Source: Styela clava
Taxonomy: Eukaryota > Chordata > Ascidiacea > Stolidobranchia > Styelidae
Assembly (NCBI RefSeq): GCF_964204865.1
Contig: NC_135259.1
Location: forward strand, 19,912,974 to 19,976,973
DNA: 64,000 nt
Direction: 5' to 3'
Shown here: positions 1 to 11,063 of the stretch, piece by piece
How positions within the stretch are numbered: the stretch's first letter is position 1
Layout of the letters: the number at the start of each line of letters is the position of its first letter
Translations under genes and position numbers: made by a program
Notes under the pieces: model-generated
The model's input: only the letters and a program-made list of their open reading frames with translations
Told to the model about the DNA's origin: nothing
Databases searched by the model: none

Positions 1-726
1 AATGTTAAAACATATTTTTTCTTTGTTGTTCATTTTGCATTTGGTATTAAATTGTTGCACGAAAGTACCGTAATTGAATATATGAGAAGTATCACAGCAT
101 CTATTTTGCTTTCGCCACAATTTCAAATGTATTTTTTAAAATTGGGGTCACTCGAAAAGGTTGGAAATCGCTGCCAAGGTACACAGGGTGACCTGAAAAG
201 TAAAATCAATTTTTTCAACTAGCATTGTGGCCTATTAGGGAGTCACGGTCCCCTGGTAGGGAGGGATTTTTCAACCCACATTTTCAAAACTTGAAAAAAA
301 AGCCTGTTTCAGGAAAATAAGGGATACATATTTTTGATTGATGACTCCTGCAACTTTTTATTGAAATTTTTGGTGAAAGTCAATTGAAATTATGATTAGA
401 AAACTAGTTCAGAAAGTATTTATTTCTTAGTAATTTTCAAAATTTCAACATTTGCTCTTTTGTTATGGAATGCATCGATTTATTTTCAGTATCATGTGAC
501 GTAGAGACTCTTGCACACAACTATCAAAGTAAACATGCAGGAAATGATATCACTCTGACTGATTGATTCCTTTGCTTATGCTTTGGTAATTTCAACACAA
601 CACAGATTTATATTGTGTTTTGTCTAAGCACATGTTTGCAATGGGGTTTGAAATTTATTCCAATCCTCTTCCCCAATAAACATGAAACAATTGTGTAGTG
701 TCCATGTCTAATATGGTCTTAGTTAA

Positions 727-880
727 ATAGTTATTCATTTCAGATACAAGAACTTGATGGCGGAGGAAGTTATAAGCGACCAGCGGTTACTGGTATCCCC
801 TATGCTTTGCGGAGTAGTCCAGCAATCACCTCGCACATGATTATCCCGCATGGTATTCGAACCTGCGAACCCATACAGGT
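727..880 (-). mobile_element. tRNA-derived SINE, copy 1
   Basis: Read on the minus strand this matches the SINE at 35160-35505. It has the tRNA-like head with a B-box-like GGTTCGAATAC, then the 'gattgctggact' segment, then the 'cttcctccgccatcaag' segment. The rest of bases 1-1440 shows no coding exon that I can support. Confidence 0.7.
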
Positions 881-1434
881 CGACCAAAAATGTTCCCAAC
901 GCTTCCCTTTTTTTCACGCTTACTTAGTGTGTTTTACACAACTTGCCTTTCATTACACAATTTATTAATTCTGCCATTTTTTTTGTATTCATGTCAGTGC
1001 ACGCTTTTCTTTCAAAATAAGCACACTCCTTTATTGAGAGTTCTTCAGCTCAGTTATCGCTGTCTCTTGAAATGTGCCTATCACAAACTACAAAAAACTG
1101 TATTATTGAATCCTATTTACCTCAAGAATTATCGCTGCTATGTTTTGCTTTCTGCATGCCAATCTTCTTCTCGAAATGGCATATTTACTTTATTCATTCT
1201 GTTTATAAAGTGTATTTTTTGTATGATGAAAAAACAAACTTTTCTTCTGGATTATCCATTTTTCTAATCTGGTTAAAGATCTGACTTTTATCGTGGTTAT
1301 TATATCTTACCAAATACATTGCACATTTCCTTATCTCTATTCTCAGATTAGTTGACAAAAGTTTCATGAATTAAATATAAAATGTCCCTTTTTTCAGGAA
1401 TATATTTATCACATTTGTTACTTCATTATATGCA

Positions 1435-1441
1435 TTTTCAG
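1435..1441 (+). promoter_or_regulatory. 3' splice acceptor upstream of MDP1
   Basis: A 'ttttcag' acceptor ends 20 bases before the MDP1 start codon, and no credible upstream coding exon is visible. It may accept a 5' UTR exon or a trans-spliced leader. Confidence 0.5.
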
Positions 1442-1461
1442 GTTTAGTTTCACAAAAAAGA

Positions 1462-1980
1462 ATGGAAAATTTCTATAAAAATTACCATAAGTTTGAGCAT
1501 CAAATGCCTAAAATCATTGTATTTGATTTGGATTATACTCTTTGGCCTCTATGGGTTGATACTCATGTTGATCTGCCGTTCAAAAAACTAAAAAATGGAG
1601 ACATTGTAGACAAATATGAAACTGTGGTTAATCTTTACGAAGATGTTCCCCAAATTTTGGAAACGCTCCAACAAAAAGGCATAACGATGGCAGCTGCTTC
1701 TAGAACACCAGCTATTGACGTAGCTGAAAGTCTTCTAGATATTATGGATCTTAATAAATATTTCAGTGCAAAAGAAATATACCCAGGGAGCAAAGTTGCT
1801 CATTTTTTAGAATTTAAGGAATCTCTCGATATTGATTACAACCATATGCTCTTCTTTGATGATGAGGAACGAAATATTGAAGATCTTTCGAAACTTGGAG
1901 TGACAGCAGTCCATGTTCCTGATGGAATGTCCTGGGAGATTTTAAATATTGGAATTGAAATGTTATCTCAAAATTGTTAA
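1462..1980 (+). CDS. MDP1: Magnesium-dependent phosphatase 1 (HAD superfamily)
   Basis: A single-exon frame of 172 residues covers the whole MDP1 family length (human about 176). MDP1 is a small HAD-fold, Mg-dependent phosphatase linked to protein phosphotyrosine and fructosamine-6-phosphate substrates. Visible motifs are HAD motif I FDLDYTLWP with the nucleophile Asp22 and Asp24, then WVDTHVDLPF as in vertebrates, motif II AASRT with Ser80, EIYPGSK with Lys111 (motif III), and FFDDEERN with Asp133/Asp134 (motif IV). Start: the Met at 1462 follows a splice acceptor at 1441, but Met15 (1504), directly before PKIIVFDLDYT, aligns better with vertebrate starts and could be the true one. Identification is secure; only the start is open. 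Confidence 0.95.
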   Translation: MENFYKNYHKFEHQMPKIIVFDLDYTLWPLWVDTHVDLPFKKLKNGDIVDKYETVVNLYEDVPQILETLQQKGITMAAASRTPAIDVAESLLDIMDLNKYFSAKEIYPGSKVAHFLEFKESLDIDYNHMLFFDDEERNIEDLSKLGVTAVHVPDGMSWEILNIGIEMLSQNC

Positions 1981-2079
1981 TATTGAGAGGTTTGAGAATT
2001 TGACTCAACTCAATTCATCGTTCATCAAAACCTGATTCATCCTAAATAGGAGGATTTAAACTTTTTGGAATTAAACAGC

Positions 2080-2085
2080 AATAAA
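2080..2085 (+). promoter_or_regulatory. Polyadenylation signal of MDP1
   Basis: AATAAA lies about 100 bases after the MDP1 stop codon, the first such signal downstream. Confidence 0.5.
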
Positions 2086-2609
2086 TAGAACTTCATGTTG
2101 GTTGGTTAGACTCAAGACTCTGACAACCTGACTAAAATCTCTGATTACTCTTGAAGACTTATTGTCTGTGTACCTCAACCCAGCATTAGACTGCTCGAGT
2201 TAAAAACATATTTTTCTGTATGAAATAACTGCCTGTTTTTCTCTTTCATTGGATAAATATGGTATCATATTCTATTTCCCTGAGGTATGGTTTTTAAAAT
2301 TGAAAAGTTTGTAGATTCTTACACATGTTGTTTCAAACCATACTTTAATACTAAGTCTGCAGAATGTGATTGTCATTGCTCTTTTCAAGTCTCTAATATA
2401 CAGAAGGTTTACAAATCCATCACAATAGGGTCAATCAATCAAATCGTTTATTATTAGCCATCTCGGCAAAGCATAACAAAATTGAAAACAAGTAAGATCA
2501 CAAAAATATTTGTACAGGATGGCAGGATAACCGCGAGACGACCATTTGGTCTACTTGTCAGCGGCAACCTTAAAATAGCTTAAAACTTGGATACAAAATT
2601 TGCAAAACA

Positions 2610-2700
2610 CCAAGATGACGCTGCAAGGCAATAACACACCTTGTTATTCCCTAATTCTATAAATAAAAAGGTGTGTTATTGCCTTGCAGCGTCATCTTGG
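2610..2700. repeat. Perfect 33-bp-arm hairpin
   Basis: Bases 2610-2642 and 2668-2700 are exact reverse complements of each other, with a 25-base loop. The arms begin CCAAGATGACGCTGCAAGG. The bases around it (1981-2940) hold MDP1 3' sequence and decayed repeat, including a mariner-like MITE fragment at about 2828-2880. Confidence 0.95.
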
Positions 2701-2950
2701 GGCGATGCAGTTCTCGCATAAAAGCGTGTCGCGCGTTGCAAATTTTAGTTTTAAGGGAAAAAATTGTGCTGTGCTTATGCAACTAATGATCGATATAAGG
2801 CGTATTGAGGCAACAAACTCAATTAAACACTTATTAGAATAAACCTGGTTGGGATATATTGAGAACTGACCTCATAACAGAGCATTCTGTATAAAGATGT
2901 GCCACTCTCCATTGTGAATTCGATGCCTGGCCTGGATGATTCTTTTCGAT

Positions 2951-3150
2951 CATTGGCTCTCAAACTTTTTAATCCGCACCCCCCTTTTAGAATTTGTCAA
3001 ATCTCGTGCCCCCACTCATAATTAACTAGCTAACAATAAGTTACAAATAACAGATGGTCTAGTATGGCATTTTTTTTTTTTTCAGCTTCACACCCCCTCA
3101 AAAAATTTACGCCACCCTTGTGGGGCGCTCCATACCTTTTAGTACCACTG
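2951..3150. mobile_element. hAT-type MITE, 200 bp
   Basis: The ends start CATTGGCTCTCAAAC and finish GTACCACTG, a degenerate version of the common hAT terminus CAGTGG...CCACTG. The flanks TTTTCGAT (2943-2950) and TTTTAGAT (3151-3158) agree at 7 of 8 bases, as expected of an 8-bp target duplication. No coding capacity. Confidence 0.7.
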
Positions 3151-3321
3151 TTTTAGATTGGACTGATTTTAACTCTATCTAAATTTACTTCAACTAAAAC
3201 CACTGTGCATGTAGTCTTAAAATGTATATTTTCTTTTACATATGTGTAGTATATTTAATGCCAGCTTTTCTTCTAAATCACATTTTAGATGATAATACTT
3301 TAATTTGTTTTACTTGTAGAA

Positions 3322-6300
3322 ATGATTTCAGATAAAAATAAGAAATTAAGACAAAAGAAGCCGAGACCTTTGGTAAGGCTTAAAATTAAATTAAAACATA
3401 GTAACATAGCCAGTATACTGCATGATTGCCACCAGGTAAACTCATGTTGATAATAAATGAAGCACAACCGGTGTTAGCAAAACGCAAATTACATCGTTTT
3501 GCTAAGAACGGTTGTGCTTCATTTATTATCAACATAGCCAGTATACCATGTTTTATCGCAAAGAAGGCCAGGGAAATATACACCTGACTTGAAGCTATTT
3601 CAAAAATGACTTCTGTTCTGGATTTCAGAAAATTGTGTCTACAGTTAACTGAAGTTTTGACTCTATATTCCAGTTTGAAATTCTGAGAAGCTAAATATCA
3701 AATCTGGCTTATGTGGACCTTATTAATTGTCAGTTGGAGTGAATGATCAATTCAAGCTTTAATTGTTTCTTTTACGAAGTTCTACTCTTGGGTCTTTATA
3801 ATTCCAAATTTATACTCTGATTCTATTAAGTTGTAAATACAAGTCCGACTCCAATGCCAATAGAAACATGTTAAATTCCACAGCCCTGGTTTTCTTCTAT
3901 GTTTAGGTAAAAAATGAAGGTAATTTTAATTCCGTCTTTTCAGCTTTGGGAATCATTGACAAGTCAATTCACAAATCTTCAAGGTCAGAGCGACCTTGAA
4001 AAGGATTTACCGAAGAAATGGGAAAAACATGGAGATTTGATTTTGCTTCCTCAAAACTGCTTTACGAATCCGGAGTGGCACGAAATAGGTGAGTTGGTGC
4101 ATTTATACCATATTAGGTAAAGTATACAATTGATGTAGCAGATAGTGAGTTTTTTGCCCCCTAAGGGCCATGTGTGGTTATCTCGTGTTTGATAAGCAAA
4201 GGGTATCATTCGTGATAACTATCAATTTAAAGCAAATTGACTGCCATTTATTTAATTTCTTGATTGCAATGCATTTGTCCTTTCGCTCCCATTTGTTGGC
4301 TTTTCATTATTTTTGCGAATAAAATAACCAATCAAAGCTTGTCAAAATCAGAATAGAAAATAGAGTGTTGAGAGTCTTCGGAAGGGGGGCACTGAACGTG
4401 GAAGTTTGAAAACCACTAATTTAATGTAAATTATGATTATTAGTTGCTGTTATTCATTAAATTTAATATTATATAATTAGGGAAGTTAATTACTGTTCAT
4501 AATAAGCTATCATAATGTTCTTTTTCCAGATCAACGGGCACTTTGGGAAGCTGTTGCACAACACTTTGGTGTTGAAAGAATTGCCAAGAAAGACAGAATT
4601 TGCAGTGATGGACATAGAACACCTCAAGTATCTTTATTGAAAGGAGAAGATCCCTGGGTTTGCCATGTTGATAATAAGATCAGGTTATTACGTTAAAATC
4701 CCATTCATATTTTTCACAATTTAGCTGTATGTTGAAACACCATCTGTGGAGAGAATTAGGATTTAAATAAAATGCTTTTTTATAACTTTACGAAACAATG
4801 GCTTGTCATTTGGTTGCCAGTCCATGTAGGGTATGGCCGTATGGAAATAGGTTTTTCTGTCAAATGCGGGGACATGCGAGGTCTAGATGGTGGAGGAAGT
4901 CCTAGCTGGCAGCAGATACCTAGAAAACCCTACGATGGCAAGTAGTCCAGTAATCCTCTTGCATATAATTATCCCTGCATGATTTAATACTGCACCAGGT
5001 TTTCAGAAGCTCGGTGACGAGCATGTTCTTAACTGCTTTGTGCTTTTTCTCTAGATATTCATATGATGTGACGAAATGTATGTTTTCAATTGGAAACATC
5101 ACAGAAAAAATGAGAATGGCAAAGCTAGACTGCAAGGATGAGACTATAGTGGATATGTTTGCTGGTGAGTTGGTGTAAATTTTGGGTGCTATTCTTCCCT
5201 ACCACTAAATTTCTAATTTTCATTTTATGTTTATCATTAGATTAGTTTGATAATATATATAAGGTCAGGGCTCCTACCTTATCCTAGCCCAGCGGTTGTC
5301 GAACATTTTGTCCCTGCGACACCAAATTATCATGGAAAAAAAACTTATGCCGCACTTACAAGGAATATAAATGCTGCTTTTAAATAAAACTCAATTATGT
5401 GATTGTCAATGTGTACTTTATATGGTTCCATTACATTTGAACCCACGTACATTTGAACCCATGACAATTGCACCTGTATGCTATTGCACCTATGGAATTT
5501 TTTTTGTTTCACGGATAGTTAAACCCATACTAACCCTAACCCATGGGTTTTAGCACCCGCATATAGATTGAACCCGTGGATATACGCATGGGTTCAAATG
5601 TACGTGGGTTCAAATCTACGGTTACTACTTTATATATAAGCAAATCAGAAAAATAGCGGTGTGACAATTATTACAGTTATCTTAGTGATGTCTGTACATG
5701 ATGTACTACAGCAGGGCTACTCAACTGGCGGACCGCGGTCTGCATTCGGATCTTTTGAGTATTGGATTCGGACCGCACCTAATTCTTTATTTTGATTCAT
5801 TAGCCCCACTTTTTAAGTCTCCTTTTATAAAATGACTTTTACAGTTTTGAATATATATGAAAAGAACTATAACGCCACAATAAACAATCTTGATTAGCCA
5901 ATAATCATTAGCCGGCTGAGGAAGTTCGGGTTTAAGGATGCCGAAATATAATTTCTAGAAAGACCGGACAATTTAGTGTGCGGATCTTCAGTAAAAATAG
6001 TTGAGAAGCCCTGTGCTACAACATCATTGTCATAGTTTTATATCATTCCAGAAACTCTGGTATTTCAGTGTTCACCTTTTCTCAGGAGTGAGTCTCTTAT
6101 TTCTAAGTGAGCCTTGCTTTTAACAAATTTAAGGTGAGCAGATAACAAAGGTTTTGATTTTAATTTCCAGGTATCGGTTACTTCACACTCCCTTTGTTAG
6201 TCCATGGGAAAGCAAGATATGTACATGCATGTGAATGGAATGCAGACGCAATACAAGCTCTCAGAAAAAATCTGGTCGATAATAAAGTTGTGGAAAGATG

Positions 6301-7359
6301 TACTGTGTATGGAGGAGATAATAGAAAGGTGGAATAGTTAGTTTTTTTTATATTTACTTCAATACCAGTGGTTTTCAACCCCTTTTGGGGTAGCGGAACC
6401 CCAGTGAGACATTCCAAAGTCTTAAGAAAACCATGTGCAGTTAGTTCATTTGTCTTATCATTCACGGTTGATAATGAAGTTGCAGAATATAGGCTATATG
6501 AAGGAGACTATAGAGAGGTGGTCATATGATAAGAGTTTTGTCCTGGGGTTAAAGGGCTTCTACCCAATACTTGAGAAAAGCCGATACAATGACTTTTCGT
6601 TGCTTCGAATTGGATAATTTAATAAATATTGAGAATCTAATTCTGGGGAGAGTAAAGTTGATAAGATAGTAAATCTGAACTCCCGAAGTATGTGTACCAG
6701 GATTAGGCCATAATTTCATTCCGATTTTAGTTCTATTACGAGTTTGGGGACTGTCTGTGTTAGCCAAGTGGATATCCCCCTGCCCATAGGTTTCAGTCCC
6801 TTTACACAACTTGATGTAAAATAGGCGAACAAAATTAGTTACCTCCCTATTGGTACACATACTTCTGGAGTACCCATATTCAGAAATATTGATACTTATC
6901 CCTGGGGGAGACCCAATCATGTGAACAAAAAGAAAATGAGAGAAATAATAATTTTTTTTGTTTTAGGTTTGCCCGGAGAACGTAGCTGATAGAGTTTTGA
7001 TGGGTCTTATACCAACAGCTATGGAAAGCATTAGAGCTGCCTGCGGATCTCTGAAGATCGGTTCTGGAGGAATACTACATATCCATCAAAACGTGGAATC
7101 AAAAATAAATAAACAGAATGAATATGTTGCGATGGAGGACAATATATCATGCAATAAGTCTCATGTGTTGACTGAATGGATATTCTGGGCTAAAGAAACT
7201 GCCCAAATAGTTAAAAATACAATGCTAGAGATCTATAAAGAAAAAAGTTTAAAAGCGAATATTGAAACCGAGATTATCCATATAGAGAAAGTGAAATCTT
7301 ATGCTCCACGTATCGACCATTTAGTGTTAGATTTGAAGGTTATTACTCATCGATCTTGA
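3322..7359 (+). CDS. TRMT12: tRNA wybutosine-synthesizing protein 2 (TYW2)
   Basis: TYW2 transfers the alpha-amino-alpha-carboxypropyl group of S-adenosylmethionine to the tricyclic base at position 37 of tRNA-Phe. Proposed exons: 3322-3372, 3944-4088, 4530-4683, 5055-5164, 6171-6328, 6967-7359; all junctions keep frame and total 336 residues. Visible signatures: DLPKKWEKHGDLILLP, VDNKIRYSYDVTKCMFS, GNITEKMRMA, the SAM site VDMFAGIGYFTLP, ACEWNADAI, GDNRK, LGLIP-like LMGLIPTA, and GGILHIHQNVES, all as in vertebrates. The protein is shorter than human (448), lacking most of the N-terminal region. An alternative start is ATG 3914, reading through the acceptor at 3941-3943 and giving 329 residues. 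The last six codons and the stop fall in a Helentron-like repeat (7339-7630). Confidence 0.93.
3444..3535. repeat. Near-perfect hairpin in TYW2 first intron
   Basis: Arms of 41 bases are complementary with only a few mismatches; the outer 27 bases (ATGTTGATAATAAATGAAGC...) pair exactly. The hairpin is bordered on both sides by copies of CATAGCCAGTATAC (about 3404 and 3533), suggesting insertion or local duplication. Confidence 0.9.
4816..4985 (-). mobile_element. SINE, decayed copy in TYW2 intron
   Basis: Minus-strand remnant of the family at 35160-35505; the 'gccagtccatgtagggtatgg', 'ggtggaggaag' and 'agtagtccagtaatcc' segments are recognisable. It ends about 70 bases before the exon at 5055. 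Confidence 0.6.
5433..5615. mobile_element. Fold-back MITE with internal direct repeats
   Basis: The left end has two successive 'catttgaaccca' units and the right end the complementary 'gggttcaaat' units, so the two ends pair over about 30 bases. There is no coding frame. It lies in TYW2 intron 4 (5165-6170). Confidence 0.75.
5712..6013. mobile_element. hAT-type MITE in TYW2 intron
   Basis: The termini CAGGGCTACTCAACT and AGTTGAGAAGCCCTG are inverted repeats. The flanks TACTACAG and TGCTACAA agree at 6 of 8 bases. The same terminal sequence family occurs at 17309-17816. Confidence 0.75.
6672..6867 (-). mobile_element. B-family MITE
   Basis: Minus-strand copy of the B family (type copy 15488-15694): 'agaagtatgtgtaccaata', 'ttacatcaagttgtgtaaag', 'ccccctgcccataggtttc' and 'ggccataatt' blocks are present. 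It lies in TYW2 intron 5 (6329-6966). Confidence 0.85.
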
Positions 7360-7630
7360 TCAGTAAGTATGTGGATAGGTAATTTGTCGGTCTGTCTGTT
7401 AGATCACGCGATATCTCACGAAAGCGAGGTTGAATCTGCTCCAAATTTTGCATGTGCCTTCATCATATCTCGGACCAGAAGCCTATTGATTTTGGATGAA
7501 TTATGTCGTATAATTAGCGAGTTATTAATTAATTAGTGATGGGACACGCGACACGGTGTCACTATACAGTCATGAATCGAAACCACAGTTTCGATTGATA
7601 AGTCTTCGGTCTCCGACCGATATTCTCGTT
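7339..7630 (+). mobile_element. Helentron-like non-autonomous element, copy 1
   Basis: Starts TTATTACTCATCGATC and ends after a TCGGTC-TCC-GACCGA hairpin plus ATTCTCGTT. The subterminal CTTATCGATC / GATCGATAAG inverted repeats seen in sister copies are partly retained. The same sequence occurs at 58086-58485, 58770-59177 and 59183-59444. The 5' end overlaps the TYW2 reading frame. Confidence 0.75.
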
Positions 7631-7888
7631 GTAACCTTGTTAGATAGCTGACAAATGACGTATATTCAATATGTCCGCGGTGCTTCATTTTTTATCAACT
7701 CTGATTGCACTCTGGCTCTATGGCCATTGAGGTTTACCACTACCAATCCCAACAGCAGTAAAATAAATCACAAAACTTACATGGAGCTTAACCGGCATAA
7801 ATTTCAGTGTCGTGTTCATTATAGTCTATAAAAGGAATACACCAATTTTTTCGTTAAATCATCGTCTTGAGTCTATTGTAAATTTTGT

Positions 7889-8084
7889 ACTGGAATGTAG
7901 TATGTGTACCAAGGTAGGGTTAGGCCATAATTTTATTCCAGTTTTATCTTATTTTAGTTTTATTACGAGTTCGGGGACTAGCTAAATGACTTCCATAGTA
8001 TTTGTACTTAAAATTATGGCCTAACCTGGTACACACACTACGTTCTGGTGTCCGCCATCTTGGTTCACATACTTCAGGAGTACC
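7889..8084. mobile_element. A-family fold-back MITE
   Basis: Long inverted repeat built from 'gtagtatgtgtaccagg', 'ttaggccataatt' and 'gccatcttggttcacatac' blocks. One end is shorter than in the full copy at 62293-62522. Confidence 0.85.
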
Positions 8085-8182
8085 GGAATTCGTTTCCGTT
8101 ATCTGTTTAATCCTCAACGGGCTTTTAGCTAGTATTTCGTGCAATATAGCACTGGTTTTAGTATGGGTAATGTAGTTTATAG

Positions 8183-8287
8183 GCCGCTCCCGAAGTATCT
8201 AACCAAGATGGCGCACAACCTGAACCCCAACCCTAGTACACATACTATGTTCAGGTTGTGCGCCATCTTGGTGCACATACTTCTGGA
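8183..8287. mobile_element. A-family MITE, internally deleted
   Basis: Two arms containing CCAAGATGGCGCACAACCTG and its complement remain with almost no centre, leaving a compact hairpin. Confidence 0.8.
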
Positions 8288-8475
8288 AGTTCGTTTATAG
8301 TGCATAAATATATGTTACAATAACTATATATTACATGTTACATCTGTAGTTCCTCCCTGGTTAGTAAGTCAGTCCTGCACTAGGTCATTGCATTTTCATT
8401 TTCAAGTATGGATGTAAACCAAACCCTATTTTGCACTTGTTTTACAGAAAATTGAAAACATAATTAATAATAATC

Positions 8476-10824
8476 ATGGGTAAAAGACATCGTTTTAAAA
8501 AACAGAAACCTGTCGGATCGAATTCCAGTCGTGATAAGAATTCGAAGAATCCAGATGTCAGCATGAAACAGAGAATTCCAAGAACATTTACAGAAATGAT
8601 GGAAATGAAGGTCAGCAGTAGGATGATTCTAAATTAGTTGTATTCGATATTTTAGGAATAACTTTATGCTAAGCGTTAAAACATTTGATTGTGATTGTGA
8701 GAGGATTGCTGGACTCCTCGCCACCCTTCGATCAAGTCCATGCATCTGAACTGATTAATTGGTACTCCTGTAGTATGTGTACCAGGTTAGTATGTGCCCT
8801 GAGTTTGGAGACTTTAGCCAAGTGAATATCCCCCTGTCCATGGGTTTCAGTCCCTTTACACAACTTGATGTAAAATAGGCGAACAAAATTAGTTACCTCC
8901 ATATTGGTACACATACTTCTGGAACGCAGAATAGTTAAATTGTAATTAAATCTAGTTGGAGGTTGGGTATCACAGAAGATAACCTGAGCCATGATGGGAA
9001 ATAAAAAAGCTAATAAAAACATGTAAAAATCCTTTTCTTTTTGACGTTCAGGAATTATATAAAGGAAGTGATCGCCAGATTAAAAAAAAATTAAAGGAAA
9101 GAGCAATGAAGGTTGCGAACCAAGAAGAAATCAAAAGGAAAGAAAATGCAGAAAGAAAACGTGGGGAGTCAAAATACAGGTAGAGTTGGAGTCGAAAACT
9201 AATCAGATATGTGATTTTTATACGAAGCTTCGTCCCCCATTTTCGCTCTAAAGATGGCAGCCACTGATATTTAAGGCTCTGCTATATACAGTGTGTTAAA
9301 AAAGTTACGTAAAATTAAGGTAAAATTTTTCATCATGGCAACGTTAAAAAGTAACTGTTAACCCTTTGTACTTTTTATATAAAAAGTTGTTCCTCCCTGT
9401 TCAAACGTGCTAGAAATGCCAATCAAGTATCTCTAAATGAATTACTAGACCTCTTTCCACGTGACGCTGCCAAAGAGCGATATCGCTATTCTCCCTACCG
9501 TAGTGGGTTGGTTGTTGAATCAGAATTTTCGAAAATTTTTGTTCGAGAATTTTCAATCAAAGTTGGCGTAGTAAACAGATTAAAAAGCGTCAGTCGTGAA
9601 ATATTTAAATGGCATTTCACCTTGATTCAATACTGGTAATAGGTGTCCGTCAATCAATGTTTTGAGTAGCATTTCATCTTAACATAACTGGTTCCATATT
9701 GCCTATCCACCGGAACGTAGTATGTGTATCGGGTTAGGCCATAATTTCAGGTACAAATACTACGGGAGTCACTTGGCTAGTCCCGAAACTCGTACTAGAA
9801 CTGAAATAAAGAGAATTGGAATAAAATTATGGCCTAACCCTAACCTGGTGGTACACATACGTTCAGGTGTCCGTCATCTTGTTGCACTTACTACGGGAGC
9901 GCCGTAGATTCTGGTTAGACAGAGGATGTTGATAATGAATGGGGTAATCAATTTGAAGTCGATACTTGATTTTAAGGAATGATTTTATCTGGAAATTTGT
10001 CATTTTTGAGCACTTTACATCTCATGGTGGACGAAAACTAGACTTCTAATATATAGGGTGTCCATGAAGTCTTTAAAAATTTAAAATTGCACAAAGGGAA
10101 TTTATCGATAGCTATTTTTTTGGCCCTCACAGATCTATTGAATGAAGTAAAAATACTTAAACAATTACTGATTAAAAGACAACAAACCTGGTTAAGATAT
10201 ATTGAGAACTGACTTCATAACAACATTGATGTTGTAAATAGACTTTATGGACACCCTGTATGAAAAATATAGAAACAGTGACCAAAGAGGATGCAGTTTG
10301 TCATATGATTAAAATGTCTGATCCACTTTGCTCTCCTCTGGGTTAAATTGGAAAATCCTAATTTCAGGCACATGCAACGTCTTGCTTCCGCAGTTGAAAT
10401 GTCAATGGAGAAAGCAAAACAAGAAATTCAAGAATTCCCAGAAAAAGAAATTGACAAAAAAGAGAAACCACCCCCACCAAAAAAAATAAAAACAAAAGAA
10501 AGACTTACCAAGTTAAAAGAAAAAAAAAATCAAGCTTGGTTGAGTAAACTGGAAGAGAAAACAGAGAAAGATCGTTGGATAGACCATGTCGAGTTTGGTG
10601 AGGTTGTTATGCGGCCACCGACGATAACTTCCAAACCACGAAAAGCCGGTGAAGTCAAAAAACCTGGCCAGCGAGATCTATTATTTTTAAAGAAGGGTTT
10701 TGGGACTTCAAAAAAATCGAATTTGTCTCTCGCAAGAACTAAAGCACTCAATGATGAGAGAGAAAGAGTTATTCAAGCGTATCGAGATATAAAAAGAACT
10801 AAAATGAATGCAGAGTCGAAATAA
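8476..10824 (+). CDS. CCDC137: CCDC137-like nucleolar coiled-coil protein
   Basis: Three exons (8476-8610, 9052-9179, 10368-10824) join in frame to 239 residues, with good GT-AG sites. The start MGKRHRFKKQK is highly basic. Later landmarks match vertebrate CCDC137: KRGESKYRHMQRL (human has a KGES...IHRMQ block), then a Lys/Glu-rich helix, then VEFGEVVMRPPTITSKPRK (human KFGEVVLQPPELTARPRR), and a C-terminal ERERVIQAYRDIKR. CCDC137 is a poorly studied chromatin- and nucleolus-associated RNA-binding protein. An acceptor (8447) lies 28 bases before the start, with no upstream coding exon seen. The stop codon lies inside an AATAAA motif. Identity rests on short conserved blocks, but their order and spacing fit. 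Confidence 0.85.
8762..8925 (-). mobile_element. B-family MITE, internally deleted
   Basis: A B-family copy in CCDC137 intron 1, missing much of one arm. A short SINE remnant ('gagaggattgctggactcct') directly precedes it at about 8698-8757. Confidence 0.8.
9709..9903. mobile_element. A-family MITE in CCDC137 intron 2
   Basis: Contains the 'gtagtatgtgtatcgggttaggcc', 'caaatactacgggagtcactt' and 'ggcctaaccctaacctgg' blocks in A-family order. Confidence 0.85.
10054..10258. mobile_element. Mariner-like MITE, 205 bp
   Basis: Inverted ends TAGGGTGTCCATGAAGTC and ACTTTATGGACACCCTG with TA on both sides, the Tc1/mariner target site. Same length and interior ('acctggttaagatatattg') as the copy at 61981-62185. 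Confidence 0.85.
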
Positions 10825-10825
10825 A
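10820..10825 (+). promoter_or_regulatory. Poly(A) signal overlapping CCDC137 stop
   Basis: AATAAA contains the TAA stop codon (10822-10824), so the 3' UTR would be only some 15-30 bases if this signal is used. Confidence 0.5.
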
Positions 10826-10869
10826 CATGAAAAATATGGCATTGACTGCTTCTTTGTTATATAAAAATG

Positions 10870-11063
10870 ATGTACCAGGTTAAGGTTAGGCCATGATTTT
10901 ATTCCGATTTTTCTTTTTTTAGTTCTATTACGAGTTCGGGGACTGTATGTGTTAATTTACCCCCTGTCCATAGGTTTCAGTCCCTTTATACAACTTGATG
11001 TATAGTAGGCGAACAAAATTACGGTAGTTACCTCCGTGTTGGTGGTACACATACTTCTGGAGC
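10870..11063 (-). mobile_element. B-family MITE
   Basis: Minus-strand copy just after CCDC137, with the 'aacttgatgta' and 'gttacctccgtgttggtgg' blocks. A hAT-like terminus (CAGGGGTTCCCAGGC, about 11123) follows without a visible partner. Confidence 0.8.

Noticed and set aside
890-1284. Open frames of 125 and 70 codons before MDP1
   Set aside because: Low-complexity, Phe/Leu/Cys-rich translation of AT-rich DNA with no recognisable motif.
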